A DNA stretch of 64,000 bases from contig NZ_JACHBZ010000010.1 in NCBI RefSeq assembly GCF_014200575.1, forward strand, positions 124,001-188,000. Reading direction: 5' to 3'. This document shows, one piece after another, positions 44,275 to 52,210 of the stretch. Position numbers and translations under genes: made by a program. How positions within the stretch are numbered: position 1 is the stretch's first letter; each line of letters opens with the position of its first letter. Origin of the DNA: Mucilaginibacter saanensis. GTDB lineage: Bacteria; Bacteroidota; Bacteroidia; Sphingobacteriales; Sphingobacteriaceae. The notes beneath the pieces were generated by a model. The model did no database searches. It saw only the letters and a list, made by a program, of their open reading frames with translations, and had not been told where the DNA came from.

Positions 44275-45975
44275 ATGAACAAATTCGCCACCATTGATTA
44301 CGTCATTTTCGTGATCTATTTTATAGTAGTATCAGGCTATGGCTACTGGGTGTATAGTCGCAAAAAATCAAAAGACGTATCAGGCAGTCATGATTTCTTC
44401 CTTGCCGAAGGATCACTTACCTGGTGGGCAATCGGAGCATCACTCATTGCCTCAAACATATCTGCCGAGCAATTTATAGGTACCAGCGGGCAAGGCTTTG
44501 CGGTTGGTTTGGCAGTTGCCGCCTATGAATGGGTTGCAGCTATCGCGCTGATCATTGTTGCAGTGTGGTTTATCCCGGTATATCTTAAAAATAAGATATT
44601 CACCATGCCGCAATTTCTGCATACACGATATAACGAAACGGTGAGTTTTGTAATGGCTATTTTCTGGCTGTTTTTATATGTGTTTGTAAACCTTACCTCC
44701 ATACTTTACCTTGGTGCACTGGCTATTAATAACCTGGCAGGCGGCGGTTACCTGCATGAAATCATTATCGCCCTGTCTATTTTTGCCTTGTTCATTACCC
44801 TGGGCGGCATGAAAGTTATTGGCTTTACCGATGTAATACAGGTGTTGGTGCTGGTTGTGGGCGGTTTGGCTACTACCTACATTGCCCTTACCTTGGTGAG
44901 TGAACATTTTGGCATGGGTAAAGATGCTATGGCCGGTTTAAACGCCATGTTTAAGGATGCTCCCGAGCACTTTAAAATGATGATGGCTAAACCTAAACCA
45001 GGCGCATCACAAAGCGACATTAATAAATACCTGGCCCTGCCCGGTATAGCCATGTATTTTGCAGGCCAATGGATAGTGAACCTTAATTACTGGGGCTGTA
45101 ACCAATATATAACCCAGCGTGCCCTGGGCGCCAATCTTAAAACTGCCCGTACAGGTATCCTGTTTGCAGGTTTAATGAAACTGGCCATGCCTATTATCGT
45201 GGTTTTACCTGGTATTGCTGCTTACGTATTGTACAAAAACGGTGGCTTACAGCAGGAAATGACCTCAGGCGGGCATTTTAATTCAGACAATGCTTACTCT
45301 GCCATATTGGGCTTTTTACCTACCGGCCTGAAGGGACTTTCGGTTGCGGCGCTTACCGCCGCTATTGTGGCTTCACTTGCGGGTAAGGCCAATAGTATCT
45401 CTACCATTTTCACCCTGGATATTTATAAGAAACACATCAGCAAGGATGCCAGCGAAAAAAAGATGGTAATTGTAGGCAAGCTTACCATTGTAGCTGCGCT
45501 GATATTCTCCATTATACTTACCTGGAAAGACCTTTTAGGTATCGGCGGCGAAGGTGGTTTTACCTTTATACAAAAATACACGGGCTTTATCAGTCCGGGG
45601 ATATTTGCCATATTTATCCTGGGCTTTTTCTGGAAACGTACCACCGGTGCTGCGGCTATCACGGGTATTATTACCGGTTTTGCCATGTCGGTATTGTTTA
45701 ACAACTACGCACCTAAACTTTTTGGTAACGAAACACTGTTGTATACAGCCTTCCCTAACGGGCATGGCGGTTATGAAATACCTTTTCTGATTTGTATGGG
45801 TCTGTCATTCATGTTCACCATTATTGCCATGGTTATCGTGAGCTTTGCCGGCCCTAAAATCAACCCTAAAGCTATTGTGATTGATAAAAGCATGTTTAAG
45901 GTTGAGCCTTCAACCCTGGCATTAATAATCGTTACACTGTTACTGCTTACCGCACTTTACGTTAAGTTTTGGTAA
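44275..45975 (+). CDS. Sodium/solute symporter for sugar (likely L-arabinose)
   Basis: Sodium:solute symporter family protein (566 aa) with about 14 hydrophobic segments. The N-terminal YVIFVIYFIVVSGYGYWVYSRK, then SNISAEQFIGTSGQGFAVGLAVAAYEW, matches SGLT-type sugar carriers, and WGCNQYITQRALGA is the SSS signature. Sugar specificity is inferred from the ara operon. The gene ends the operon with a strong terminator. The last helix ends in VKFW. Confidence 0.92.
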   Translation: MNKFATIDYVIFVIYFIVVSGYGYWVYSRKKSKDVSGSHDFFLAEGSLTWWAIGASLIASNISAEQFIGTSGQGFAVGLAVAAYEWVAAIALIIVAVWFIPVYLKNKIFTMPQFLHTRYNETVSFVMAIFWLFLYVFVNLTSILYLGALAINNLAGGGYLHEIIIALSIFALFITLGGMKVIGFTDVIQVLVLVVGGLATTYIALTLVSEHFGMGKDAMAGLNAMFKDAPEHFKMMMAKPKPGASQSDINKYLALPGIAMYFAGQWIVNLNYWGCNQYITQRALGANLKTARTGILFAGLMKLAMPIIVVLPGIAAYVLYKNGGLQQEMTSGGHFNSDNAYSAILGFLPTGLKGLSVAALTAAIVASLAGKANSISTIFTLDIYKKHISKDASEKKMVIVGKLTIVAALIFSIILTWKDLLGIGGEGGFTFIQKYTGFISPGIFAIFILGFFWKRTTGAAAITGIITGFAMSVLFNNYAPKLFGNETLLYTAFPNGHGGYEIPFLICMGLSFMFTIIAMVIVSFAGPKINPKAIVIDKSMFKVEPSTLALIIVTLLLLTALYVKFW

Positions 45976-45981
45976 ATACTA

Positions 45982-46013
45982 AAAAGCCCATCAAAGTTAT
46001 TTGATGGGCTTTT
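45982..46013. terminator. Intrinsic terminator of the ara operon
   Basis: AAAAGCCCATCAAA pairs perfectly with TTTGATGGGCTTTT around GTTA, with T-rich ends; 6 bases after the symporter stop codon. It also works for the convergent hypothetical gene. Confidence 0.93.
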
Positions 46014-46038
46014 ATTTAATACTTCTGTTCACGCGCTG

Positions 46039-46368
46039 TTATGTACGCGGCCTTTTGGGATTAAAGGCTACCAGATAATTTAACTCTTCATTTATCACAC
46101 CGCGCTCTACTGGTTTTTGCTCTATTTTTTGCGCTGGCTGGTTTAGCCTTGCTTTTATAGTATGCAGCACCTGCGTTAAAATTTCAGGAAATATTTTGGC
46201 CGCAACCGTGGGATAATAATCTTTCTGAATTTTTATTCTTTCGGTGTTGGTAACCATAGTCAGTTCCCAGTTGTCTTCGCCTTTAAAACCGTATTCTTTA
46301 GCGGTATTCAACAGATCGAACATGTACATGCGGGTTTGACTTTCAATTGCTTGCTTGTCTACTATCAT
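46039..46368 (-). CDS. Hypothetical protein (109 aa)
   Basis: I do not recognise this protein. It is soluble and charged with no signal peptide or membrane segment. The N-terminal SQTRMYMFDLLNTAKEYGFKG looks helical. The middle part YYPTVAAKIFPEILTQVLHTIKARL reads as an amphipathic helix, and the end is proline/lysine-rich. It converges on the ara operon terminator and is preceded by a 464-base non-coding gap. Codon pattern and length are compatible with a real gene, but homology is unknown. Confidence 0.6.
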   Translation of the reverse strand: MIVDKQAIESQTRMYMFDLLNTAKEYGFKGEDNWELTMVTNTERIKIQKDYYPTVAAKIFPEILTQVLHTIKARLNQPAQKIEQKPVERGVINEELNYLVAFNPKRPRT

Positions 46369-46832
46369 AGTTTTATTATCTGACGGGGTTAGTTCCGGCC
46401 GCTGTTATTAACACCAATTATTAATACAGGATGTAATGCTAAAACATGACGAGCACGTGGTATAAACGCTCTTTTCATGATTGTCCTGATATTTTTTTAT
46501 TAATTAAAGCTTAATTATCACCGTGTCAGAAATGGCAATGCCTAAGGGTTATGATAGCAGCGCGGAAGGAATTTCTTAAAGATAAGTATATTTTACTGAA
46601 AGCCAGCGCATTTTAAATATTAATTAAAAGCGCGCAATCAGCATTACTCCTGTTAAATTAGTTAGTACCGTGCTTTAACAGGCCGCCACCACTATTATAA
46701 AAGCCAAAATCATGTTATTATTGGATAGGATCGGTGAATGATTATTGACACCTGTTTAAATATATTTGTTAAACTATTTACGCCCCCCTGCCGTTTGTAT
46801 CATATAACACTACCAATCATATATAATTTGCC
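46369..46832. promoter_or_regulatory. Long non-coding gap with a candidate promoter for the aldehyde dehydrogenase gene
   Basis: No gene is visible. TATATTTG at 46761-46768 is an exact TAnnTTTG element, 65 bases before the dehydrogenase start, in A/T-rich DNA (TTTAAATATATTTGTTAAAC). Nothing else definable was seen; I did not find repeats shared with other gaps. Confidence 0.45.
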
Positions 46833-48317
46833 ATGCCCAACCATTTTAAAGAAGCAAGTATTGACGAAATAAACCAGGTAATGCAGCGTTCGCATGCAGC
46901 ATTTGAACTTTTTCAAAAAAAAAGCATCGAAGAAAAAAGCATTTTCCTGGATACCATAGCTAATGAAATTGAAGCCTTAGGCGATGCCCTGCTGCAAAAG
47001 GCAGCCGAAGAAACAAACCTGCCTATTGGCCGCCTCACCGGCGAGCGTGCGCGTACTACCGGACAACTGCGCATGTTTGCCACCATGCTGCGTGAAGGCA
47101 GCTGGGTAGAAGCCACCATTGATACTGCCATACCCGAAAGAACGCCGCTGCCTAAGCCAGATCTGCGTAAAATGCTTATTCCGCTGGGGCCCATAGTTGT
47201 TTTTGGCGCCAGTAATTTCCCGTTCGCTTACTCCACCGCAGGTGGCGATACCGCCAGCGCATTAGCGGCGGGTTGCCCGGTTGTGGTAAAAGCGCACCCT
47301 GCACATGCAGAAACATCTGAAATGGTGTACAGCGCTATTAAAAAAGCAATTGCATTTTGTAATATGCCTGCTGATGTTTTTCAGCATGTACATGGCACCT
47401 CTTTTGAAAGCGGTAAAGCCCTGGTACAGGCAAGCCATACAGCCGCAGTTGGCTTTACAGGCTCAACCCTGGGTGGTAAAGCACTGTTTGATTACTCGGC
47501 ACAAAGGAAAAACCCGATACCTGTATTTTCAGAAATGGGCAGTATTAACCCGGTTATATTTTTACCCGATACCCTGCAAAAGAATACTGCAGACCTGGCT
47601 GCTCAATATTCAGGTTCTATTACCTTAGGCATGGGGCAATTTTGCACTAATCCGGGTTTAATGCTGGCTATAGATAGTCCGGCCTTGCGTGATTTTCTTG
47701 ATCATTTGAGCACCGGTATTGAAACCGTGCAACCCGCAAAAATGCTTCATCAGGGTATTCATACCGCCTATGTTAAAAAAAGCCATGACGCGTTGGAGCA
47801 AAAGGGTGTAACCGTGGTTCAGCAAGCCACTACTGTGGCCCATGATATTGAAGCGCTGCCAACAGTAGCCCTGGTAAGCGGCGAAACATTTTTGGCAAAT
47901 CCGCTATTACACGAAGAGGTTTTTGGCCCCTACTCGCTTATGGTGGCCTGCCAGGACGAAGACGAACTGATAACAGTTTTAAAATCGGTATCCGGACAGC
48001 TTACCACTACGGTAATGGGCACCATTCAGGATTTAACTGATCATCAGCAACTGGTAGAAACATTACCGTCAATTGCAGGCCGTATTTTGTTTAACGGCGT
48101 GCCAACCGGGGTAGAAGTTTGTGCCAGCATGGTGCACGGCGGCCCTTATCCGGCCAGTACCGATAGCCGCTTTACGGCGGTGGGCATTAATGCTGTAAAA
48201 CGCTGGATACGCCCGGTATGTTACCAAAACTGGCCCGACAGCCTGCTCCCGCTTGCCCTGCAGGATGCCAACCCGCTACATATCTGGCGCCTGGTTGATA
48301 ACGAGTGGAAGAAATAG
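46833..48317 (+). CDS. NADP-type aldehyde dehydrogenase (alpha-ketoglutarate semialdehyde dehydrogenase-like)
   Basis: Aldehyde dehydrogenase of 494 residues resembling type III KGSADH, which oxidises 2-oxoglutarate semialdehyde. The catalytic Cys is Cys271 (GMGQFCTNPG), and the general base is probably Glu234 (FSEMGSINPV). The cofactor loop is VVFGASNFPFAYSTAGGDTASALAAGCPVVVK. It could serve hydroxyproline, glucarate or non-phosphorylated pentose breakdown. The neighbouring ara locus suggests the last, but the window has no arabinose dehydrogenase or dehydratase genes. A terminator follows, so it is a single-gene unit. Confidence 0.9.
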   Translation: MPNHFKEASIDEINQVMQRSHAAFELFQKKSIEEKSIFLDTIANEIEALGDALLQKAAEETNLPIGRLTGERARTTGQLRMFATMLREGSWVEATIDTAIPERTPLPKPDLRKMLIPLGPIVVFGASNFPFAYSTAGGDTASALAAGCPVVVKAHPAHAETSEMVYSAIKKAIAFCNMPADVFQHVHGTSFESGKALVQASHTAAVGFTGSTLGGKALFDYSAQRKNPIPVFSEMGSINPVIFLPDTLQKNTADLAAQYSGSITLGMGQFCTNPGLMLAIDSPALRDFLDHLSTGIETVQPAKMLHQGIHTAYVKKSHDALEQKGVTVVQQATTVAHDIEALPTVALVSGETFLANPLLHEEVFGPYSLMVACQDEDELITVLKSVSGQLTTTVMGTIQDLTDHQQLVETLPSIAGRILFNGVPTGVEVCASMVHGGPYPASTDSRFTAVGINAVKRWIRPVCYQNWPDSLLPLALQDANPLHIWRLVDNEWKK

Positions 48318-48325
48318 ACCTCACC

Positions 48326-48352
48326 AAAATCCTCTCCTTTGGAGAGGATTTT
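48326..48352. terminator. Intrinsic terminator after the aldehyde dehydrogenase gene
   Basis: AAAATCCTCTCC and GGAGAGGATTTT pair perfectly around TTT, 8 bases after the stop. Confidence 0.9.
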
Positions 48353-48429
48353 GAGTAGCAGGGCCTAATATTTATAAATAATAATGCCTTCTACTTTGAA
48401 GAGTACTTTGAGTAGTACCTTAACGTTAG

Positions 48430-48637
48430 GGCAGGGTATCACCCTGAGTTCTGTCGAAGGGTTGAGCGCAGAGGCCACATCACCATGCTTCTATGGCACT
48501 ACTCATAATATATTTTGTTTATACGGCTATAAAGTAAACCCCATCGGGGTATCCTGTTTACAGCATCATAGATACAGACATTAGCTCCGGAGGGACTTCC
48601 TGATAAAACCTTTGGGTTAGGAAGCTCCTATGAGGCT
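48430..48637. repeat. Composite palindromic repeat region, copy 1
   Basis: A first block (CACCCTGAGTTCTGTCGAAGG near 48439) is followed by a second at about 48529-48637: ACCCCATCGGGGTATCCTGTTT, CAGCATCATA, AGCTCCGGAGGGACTTCCTG, then TTAGGAAGCTCCTATGAGG. The second block aligns in order and orientation with 58565-58685 over about 110 bases. Both include GGAAGCTCC hairpins. A 66-codon open frame over this region is judged spurious. Confidence 0.75.
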
Positions 48638-48638
48638 C

Positions 48639-49535
48639 TTACGCCATTTCCTTTATAAAAATTTCCTGAATCATATTGATCTCTTTAGCGTAAATGGTTT
48701 TCTTGCGCATGGAAAAATACAGGGTATTCTCTATCTTTGGTTTCCCCTCCCATATCAGCTTTACGTCGCCGCTTTCAATTTCTCTTTTGCACAAAAAATC
48801 GGGGATCACCGCCAGGCCCACCCCGCAACTTAAACAGCGTACAATGGAGTTTAAATTGGGCACAATAAAATTGGGCTTAAAATTGGGCCTGCGGTTAAAA
48901 TTGGCATACCAAAAGCGGAGCCAGTGTTCCATATCGCCCGTTGTACCGTACCAGCGCTGGTCGGTTAGCCATTGTTGTATGGCGGGCATGCTGTCTTCCT
49001 CAAGCAGTTTTTCAAAAGCGGCGGTATCGGTATTTTTACCGGCAACCAGTACAATGGTTTCTTTTGAAAATGGGGTATACTCAATGCTTTTATTACTGCC
49101 TTTTTGCGGCGTAATAATCAGGTCAAGGATGCCGTTGTCCAGATCGCTGAGCATTTGCGGGTACTCCCCAAACTTTATGATCACGTTAAAAGGCAGGGTA
49201 GCCAAATAAGGCTCCAGCGTAATCTGAAATGTTTCAAAACACATACCTATGCTGATAGTGGGTGTATCCTTTTCGGTACTGCGGTGGAAATGCTTTTCGG
49301 CCGATTCCAGCTTTTCAAGGGCTTCCTGAATATAGTTATAAAGAATCTTACCCCGCTCGGTTGATACCATTTTGCGCGAGGTGCGGTCAAACAATTTATA
49401 CCCCACGTAAGCTTCCAGCGAGCCCAGGTGCAGGCTCACGCCGGGCTGCGATACGTAAAGCGCCTCTGCTGCTCCGGTAAGCGTGCCGGTTTCGTATATC
49501 GCTTTAAAGGTTCTGTACCACTCTAAATTTACCAT
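48639..49535 (-). CDS. LysR-family transcriptional regulator
   Basis: Regulator of 298 residues. The N-terminal helix-turn-helix LEWYRTFKAIYETGTLTGAAEALYVSQPGVSLHLGSLEAYVGYKLFDRT is followed by a ligand-binding domain beginning PTISIGMCFETFQITL. It is divergent from the mdaB-ygiN-AKR genes. A perfect 16-base palindrome lies 9 bases upstream of its start codon, in the shared intergenic region, which is the classic place for autoregulation plus control of the divergent operon. Confidence 0.94.
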   Translation of the reverse strand: MVNLEWYRTFKAIYETGTLTGAAEALYVSQPGVSLHLGSLEAYVGYKLFDRTSRKMVSTERGKILYNYIQEALEKLESAEKHFHRSTEKDTPTISIGMCFETFQITLEPYLATLPFNVIIKFGEYPQMLSDLDNGILDLIITPQKGSNKSIEYTPFSKETIVLVAGKNTDTAAFEKLLEEDSMPAIQQWLTDQRWYGTTGDMEHWLRFWYANFNRRPNFKPNFIVPNLNSIVRCLSCGVGLAVIPDFLCKREIESGDVKLIWEGKPKIENTLYFSMRKKTIYAKEINMIQEIFIKEMA

Positions 49536-49543
49536 AGCTTATC

Positions 49544-49559
49544 TATCATAATTATGATA
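49544..49559. promoter_or_regulatory. Perfect 16-base palindrome, likely LysR operator
   Basis: TATCATAATTATGATA is self-complementary and sits between the LysR gene and mdaB, 78 bases before the mdaB start and 45 bases before its -7 element. A partial copy (TGTATGATTT) follows directly. Confidence 0.65.
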
Positions 49560-49603
49560 CAAATGTATGATTTAAATTATTTTAATAGTAGGTAGTTCCG
49601 GTA

Positions 49604-49611
49604 TAATTTTG
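49604..49611 (+). promoter_or_regulatory. Candidate -7 element (TAATTTTG) of the mdaB operon
   Basis: Exact TAnnTTTG match located 26 bases before the mdaB start codon, downstream of the palindromic operator. Confidence 0.55.
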
Positions 49612-49636
49612 TGGTGTCAAAATTTAATATAGCAAA

Positions 49637-50272
49637 ATGAAGAAAATATTTGTAATAAACGGAGGTCAAAAATTCGGTCATTCCGGCGGTCGGTTCAACA
49701 AAACCATAAGCGATGCCAGCGTTGAGTTTTTCAGCAATCAACCAGGTTACGAAGTAAGATACACTGATGTTAACGATGATTATAACCCGGCCGAAGAGGT
49801 TGAAAAATACGTTTGGGCCGATGTGGTGATATACCATACTCCTATCTGGTGGTTCCAGGTGCCGTACGCACTAAAAAAATACATTGATGTAGTATTTACT
49901 GCCGGTCACGCTAAGGGAATATACCACAGCGATGGCCGTTCATCAGCCAATCCGGCCATAAACTACGGAACCGGCGGCATGCTGCATGGCAGGCAATATA
50001 TGGTAACCAGCTCATGGAATGCCCCTAAGGAGGCCTTTACCTTGCCTAACGAATTTTTTAATGAAACCAGTGTTGATGACGGGCCATTGTTCGGTTTTCA
50101 CCGCATGAACGCCTTTACCGGGATGTCACCTTTGCAAAGCCTGCATTTCCATGATGTTGAAAAAAATGCCGACATTCAGCGTGATCTTAGCATCTACAAA
50201 GATCATCTCACTAAAAATTTCATCACCAAAAAAACACAAGAACATGAGCATTTACTTAACTGCAATAATTAA
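49637..50272 (+). CDS. mdaB: NAD(P)H quinone oxidoreductase, MdaB type
   Basis: Flavodoxin-fold FAD-containing quinone reductase (211 aa), two-electron reduction of quinones and related electrophiles. N-terminal KKIFVINGGQKFGHSGGRFNKTI binds cofactor, ADVVIYHTPIWWFQVPYALKKYIDVVFTAGH is the MdaB-type core, and NYGTGGMLHGRQYMVTSSWNAP the third segment. It overlaps the next gene, a YgiN-type quinol monooxygenase, by 29 bases. MdaB and YgiN are also neighbours in E. coli, so a quinone-handling pair is likely. A divergent LysR regulator probably controls it. Confidence 0.93.
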   Translation: MKKIFVINGGQKFGHSGGRFNKTISDASVEFFSNQPGYEVRYTDVNDDYNPAEEVEKYVWADVVIYHTPIWWFQVPYALKKYIDVVFTAGHAKGIYHSDGRSSANPAINYGTGGMLHGRQYMVTSSWNAPKEAFTLPNEFFNETSVDDGPLFGFHRMNAFTGMSPLQSLHFHDVEKNADIQRDLSIYKDHLTKNFITKKTQEHEHLLNCNN

Positions 50273-50534
50273 AAGCAAACCTGGTCAGGCCGAAGCTTTA
50301 AAATCACATTTACTGGAACTGGTGAGCCATTCCACAAAAGAAACAGCCTGCCTGCAATACGATCTGCACCAGGTACAGGACGATCCTGACATGTTTATTT
50401 TTCACGAAGAATGGAGCGACGCAGCCGGACTGGAACTGCATAATACCCAGCCGCATATTCAAAAATTCATTAACAACACCGCCGATCTGCGCAACGGCGA
50501 TGTGATTATCTACAAAACAGAACCGGTAAAATAA
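50244..50534 (+). CDS. Antibiotic biosynthesis monooxygenase (ABM) domain protein, YgiN-like
   Basis: Small dimeric ferredoxin-like-fold protein (96 aa) of the ABM/quinol monooxygenase group. Its conserved parts are LTAIIKSKPGQAEALKSHLLELV, STKETACLQYDLHQVQDDPDMFIFHEEWSD and the HIQKF segment. I chose ATG 50244 (MSIYLTAIIK), which lies inside the end of mdaB. The longer frame from 50151 is mostly mdaB DNA read in another frame. Close overlap implies coupled translation with mdaB. Confidence 0.9.
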   Translation: MSIYLTAIIKSKPGQAEALKSHLLELVSHSTKETACLQYDLHQVQDDPDMFIFHEEWSDAAGLELHNTQPHIQKFINNTADLRNGDVIIYKTEPVK

Positions 50535-50552
50535 TACCAGGCAAAACAACAA

Positions 50553-51545
50553 ATGGAATACAGAAAATTAGGAAATACCAACTTAAAACTATCGGCCATT
50601 ACCTATGGTGCATTTGCCATTGGCGGCAATATGTGGGGCGGTAACGAGGAGCAGGAATCTATCAAAGCCATACAGGCATCAATTGACCATGACGTTACCA
50701 CTATTGATACGGCGCCATTTTATGGTTTCGGGCTTAGTGAGGAGCTGGTAGGCAAAGCCATTGCCGGGTACGACCGCAGCAAAATACAGTTACTTACCAA
50801 ATTTGGCCTGGTATGGGACAACAGCAATAACGGAAAAGGCGAATTCTTTTTTGACGCCGCCGACGATAATGGCAACAAACTACCGGTTTACAAATACGCT
50901 GCTAAAAACAGTATCATCCGCGAGGTAGAGGCCAGTTTAAAACGCTTGGGTACCGATTATATAGACCTGTTGCAAATTCACTGGCCCGATGCTACCACTC
51001 CCATTGCCGAAACCATGGATACTTTAGCGTTGCTGATTAAACAAGGCAAGATCAGGGCGGCCGGTGTTAGCAATTACAACCTGGAGCAAATACAAACTGC
51101 CAGTCAAACTATTGAACTGGCATCAAACCAGGTACCATACAGCATGCTTAACCGTGCTATTGAACAGGATGTAGTGCCTTATGCCCAGCAAAACAATATG
51201 GGTATTATAGCTTACAGCCCGCTGGAGCGCGGATTGTTAACCGGAAAATACAAACCCGATTTTAAGTTAAGTGATACCGACCACCGTAACGGCTACTTTA
51301 ACCAGTTTTCGATAGGAAAAGTAAACCTCTTTTTGGAGGCTATCCGGCCGCTTGCCAGTCAAAAAGAAGTCAGCTTGTCGCAGCTCGTATTGCGATGGAC
51401 CACTCTGCAACCCGGCATTACCGTAGTATTGGCAGGCGCCCGCAACACCACCCAGGCCATTGATAATGCCAAAGCAGTCGACTTTACGCTTAATGCCGAA
51501 GACTTGGCTTTCATTAACCAGACTTTTGAGGGAATATTTGATTAA
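50553..51545 (+). CDS. Aldo/keto reductase (AKR11/12-like)
   Basis: TIM-barrel NADPH reductase of 330 residues. KLGNTNLKLSAITYGAFAIGGNMWGG, TTIDTAPFYGFGLSEELVGKAI with catalytic Asp and Tyr, and QLLTKFGLVW with Lys are clear. DLLQIHWPDATTPIAETMDTL holds the active-site His. It follows ygiN by 18 bases on the same strand, and so is likely the third gene of the LysR-controlled operon. Confidence 0.93.
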   Translation: MEYRKLGNTNLKLSAITYGAFAIGGNMWGGNEEQESIKAIQASIDHDVTTIDTAPFYGFGLSEELVGKAIAGYDRSKIQLLTKFGLVWDNSNNGKGEFFFDAADDNGNKLPVYKYAAKNSIIREVEASLKRLGTDYIDLLQIHWPDATTPIAETMDTLALLIKQGKIRAAGVSNYNLEQIQTASQTIELASNQVPYSMLNRAIEQDVVPYAQQNNMGIIAYSPLERGLLTGKYKPDFKLSDTDHRNGYFNQFSIGKVNLFLEAIRPLASQKEVSLSQLVLRWTTLQPGITVVLAGARNTTQAIDNAKAVDFTLNAEDLAFINQTFEGIFD

Positions 51546-51570
51546 TTTGATGTCTTTTTGTTCGCAAATC

Positions 51571-51763
51571 GACTCCCCCAACCGTCGCTTCGCTTGGTCA
51601 CCCTCTCTACTCCTGCGGCGTAAAGAGGGTGCTTTAAAGAGCAAACACTGTTTTAGGGGATGATTTGAATACCTTAAAAAAACATAACAAAATCTCTTCT
51701 CAACCCTCTTTACGGCTAAGCCTTAGAGAGGGTTGTCCAGCGCAGCGCAGACGGGGGTGAGTC
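51571..51763. repeat. Long imperfect inverted repeat between AKR and HxlR genes
   Basis: The left arm (GACTCCCCCAACCGTCGCTTCGC, CACCCTCTCTA, GTAAAGAGGGT) is complementary with some gaps to the right arm (ACCCTCTTTACGGC, TAGAGAGGGTTG, GCGCAGCGCAGACGGGGGTGAGTC). The arms are about 60 bases each around an A/T-rich loop. The outer end touches the HxlR stop codon. It probably ends both convergent transcripts, or represents a mobile palindromic element. Confidence 0.75.
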
Positions 51764-52113
51764 TACCGCCCTCCTCTCCTAAGCACGGCCACTTCCTCCG
51801 CAGCATGCTCATTGGCCCAGGCTTCCAGTGCGGAAAGCGCGGGCCCCAAAGCCTCTCCCTTTTCAGATATACGATAGCTTACTTCGGGTGGGAAACCCTG
51901 CTTTTCCTGGCGAACGATCAGACCATCGGCTTCCATTTGCTTTAAATGATCAAGCAGAACCTTTTTGGCTACTTTGGGGATGATGCGCCAAAGTTCGGTA
52001 AAGCGCATTTCGGCATTATGAAACAAATGATATAAGATAATAGGCTTCCATTTGCCCGAGAGCATAGTTAGCGTAACATTAAGACCGCAATGCTTAAACT
52101 GGTTATAATTCAT
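51763..52113 (-). CDS. HxlR-family transcriptional regulator
   Basis: Winged-helix protein of 116 residues. HxlR signature: HCGLNVTLTMLSGKWKPIILYHLFHNAEMRFTELWRIIPKVAKKVLLDHLKQMEADGLIVRQ, then EVSYRISEKGEAL. I chose ATG 52113, since upstream only a TTG is available at 52122. A cysteine in HCG corresponds to the redox-sensing position in some relatives. It is divergent from an MBL-fold hydrolase gene, and five GGTTAC-type half-sites lie in and just upstream of its start. The stop codon lies at the edge of a palindromic element. Confidence 0.93.
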   Translation of the reverse strand: MNYNQFKHCGLNVTLTMLSGKWKPIILYHLFHNAEMRFTELWRIIPKVAKKVLLDHLKQMEADGLIVRQEKQGFPPEVSYRISEKGEALGPALSALEAWANEHAAEEVAVLRRGGR

Positions 52114-52163
52114 GGTTACCAAATAGTGAACTGGTTACAAAAAAGTAACCTTCTTGGGGTTAC
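52101..52163. promoter_or_regulatory. Cluster of GGTTAC half-sites, likely HxlR operator
   Basis: GGTTAT (52101), GGTTAC (52114, 52133, 52158) and GTAACC (52145) lie within 63 bases. The perfect 18-base inverted repeat GGTTAC-AAAAAA-GTAACC occupies 52133-52150. The region is shared between HxlR and the divergent MBL-fold gene. Confidence 0.6.
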
Positions 52164-52210
52164 ACAATGATAACTTCATCTTTGACTGCATCAAATTTAA
52201 ATGCTTTACC

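Noticed and set aside
46833..48317. Assignment of the aldehyde dehydrogenase to the arabinose operon
   Set aside because: It is separated by the operon terminator, a convergent gene and a 464-base gap with its own candidate promoter, so a functional link is only possible, not shown.
48384..48584. 66-codon open frame downstream of the aldehyde dehydrogenase gene
   Set aside because: It lies across a dispersed palindromic repeat, has low-complexity Ser/Thr/Leu start, no ribosome site and no recognisable domain.
48694..49209. 171-codon plus-strand open frame inside the LysR gene
   Set aside because: It is the antisense shadow of a clear LysR coding sequence, with an unlikely Ser/Leu/Pro-rich composition.
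50151..50243. N-terminal extension of the YgiN-like protein
   Set aside because: The DNA codes for the end of mdaB in another frame; the domain starts at MSIYLTAIIK with ATG 50244.
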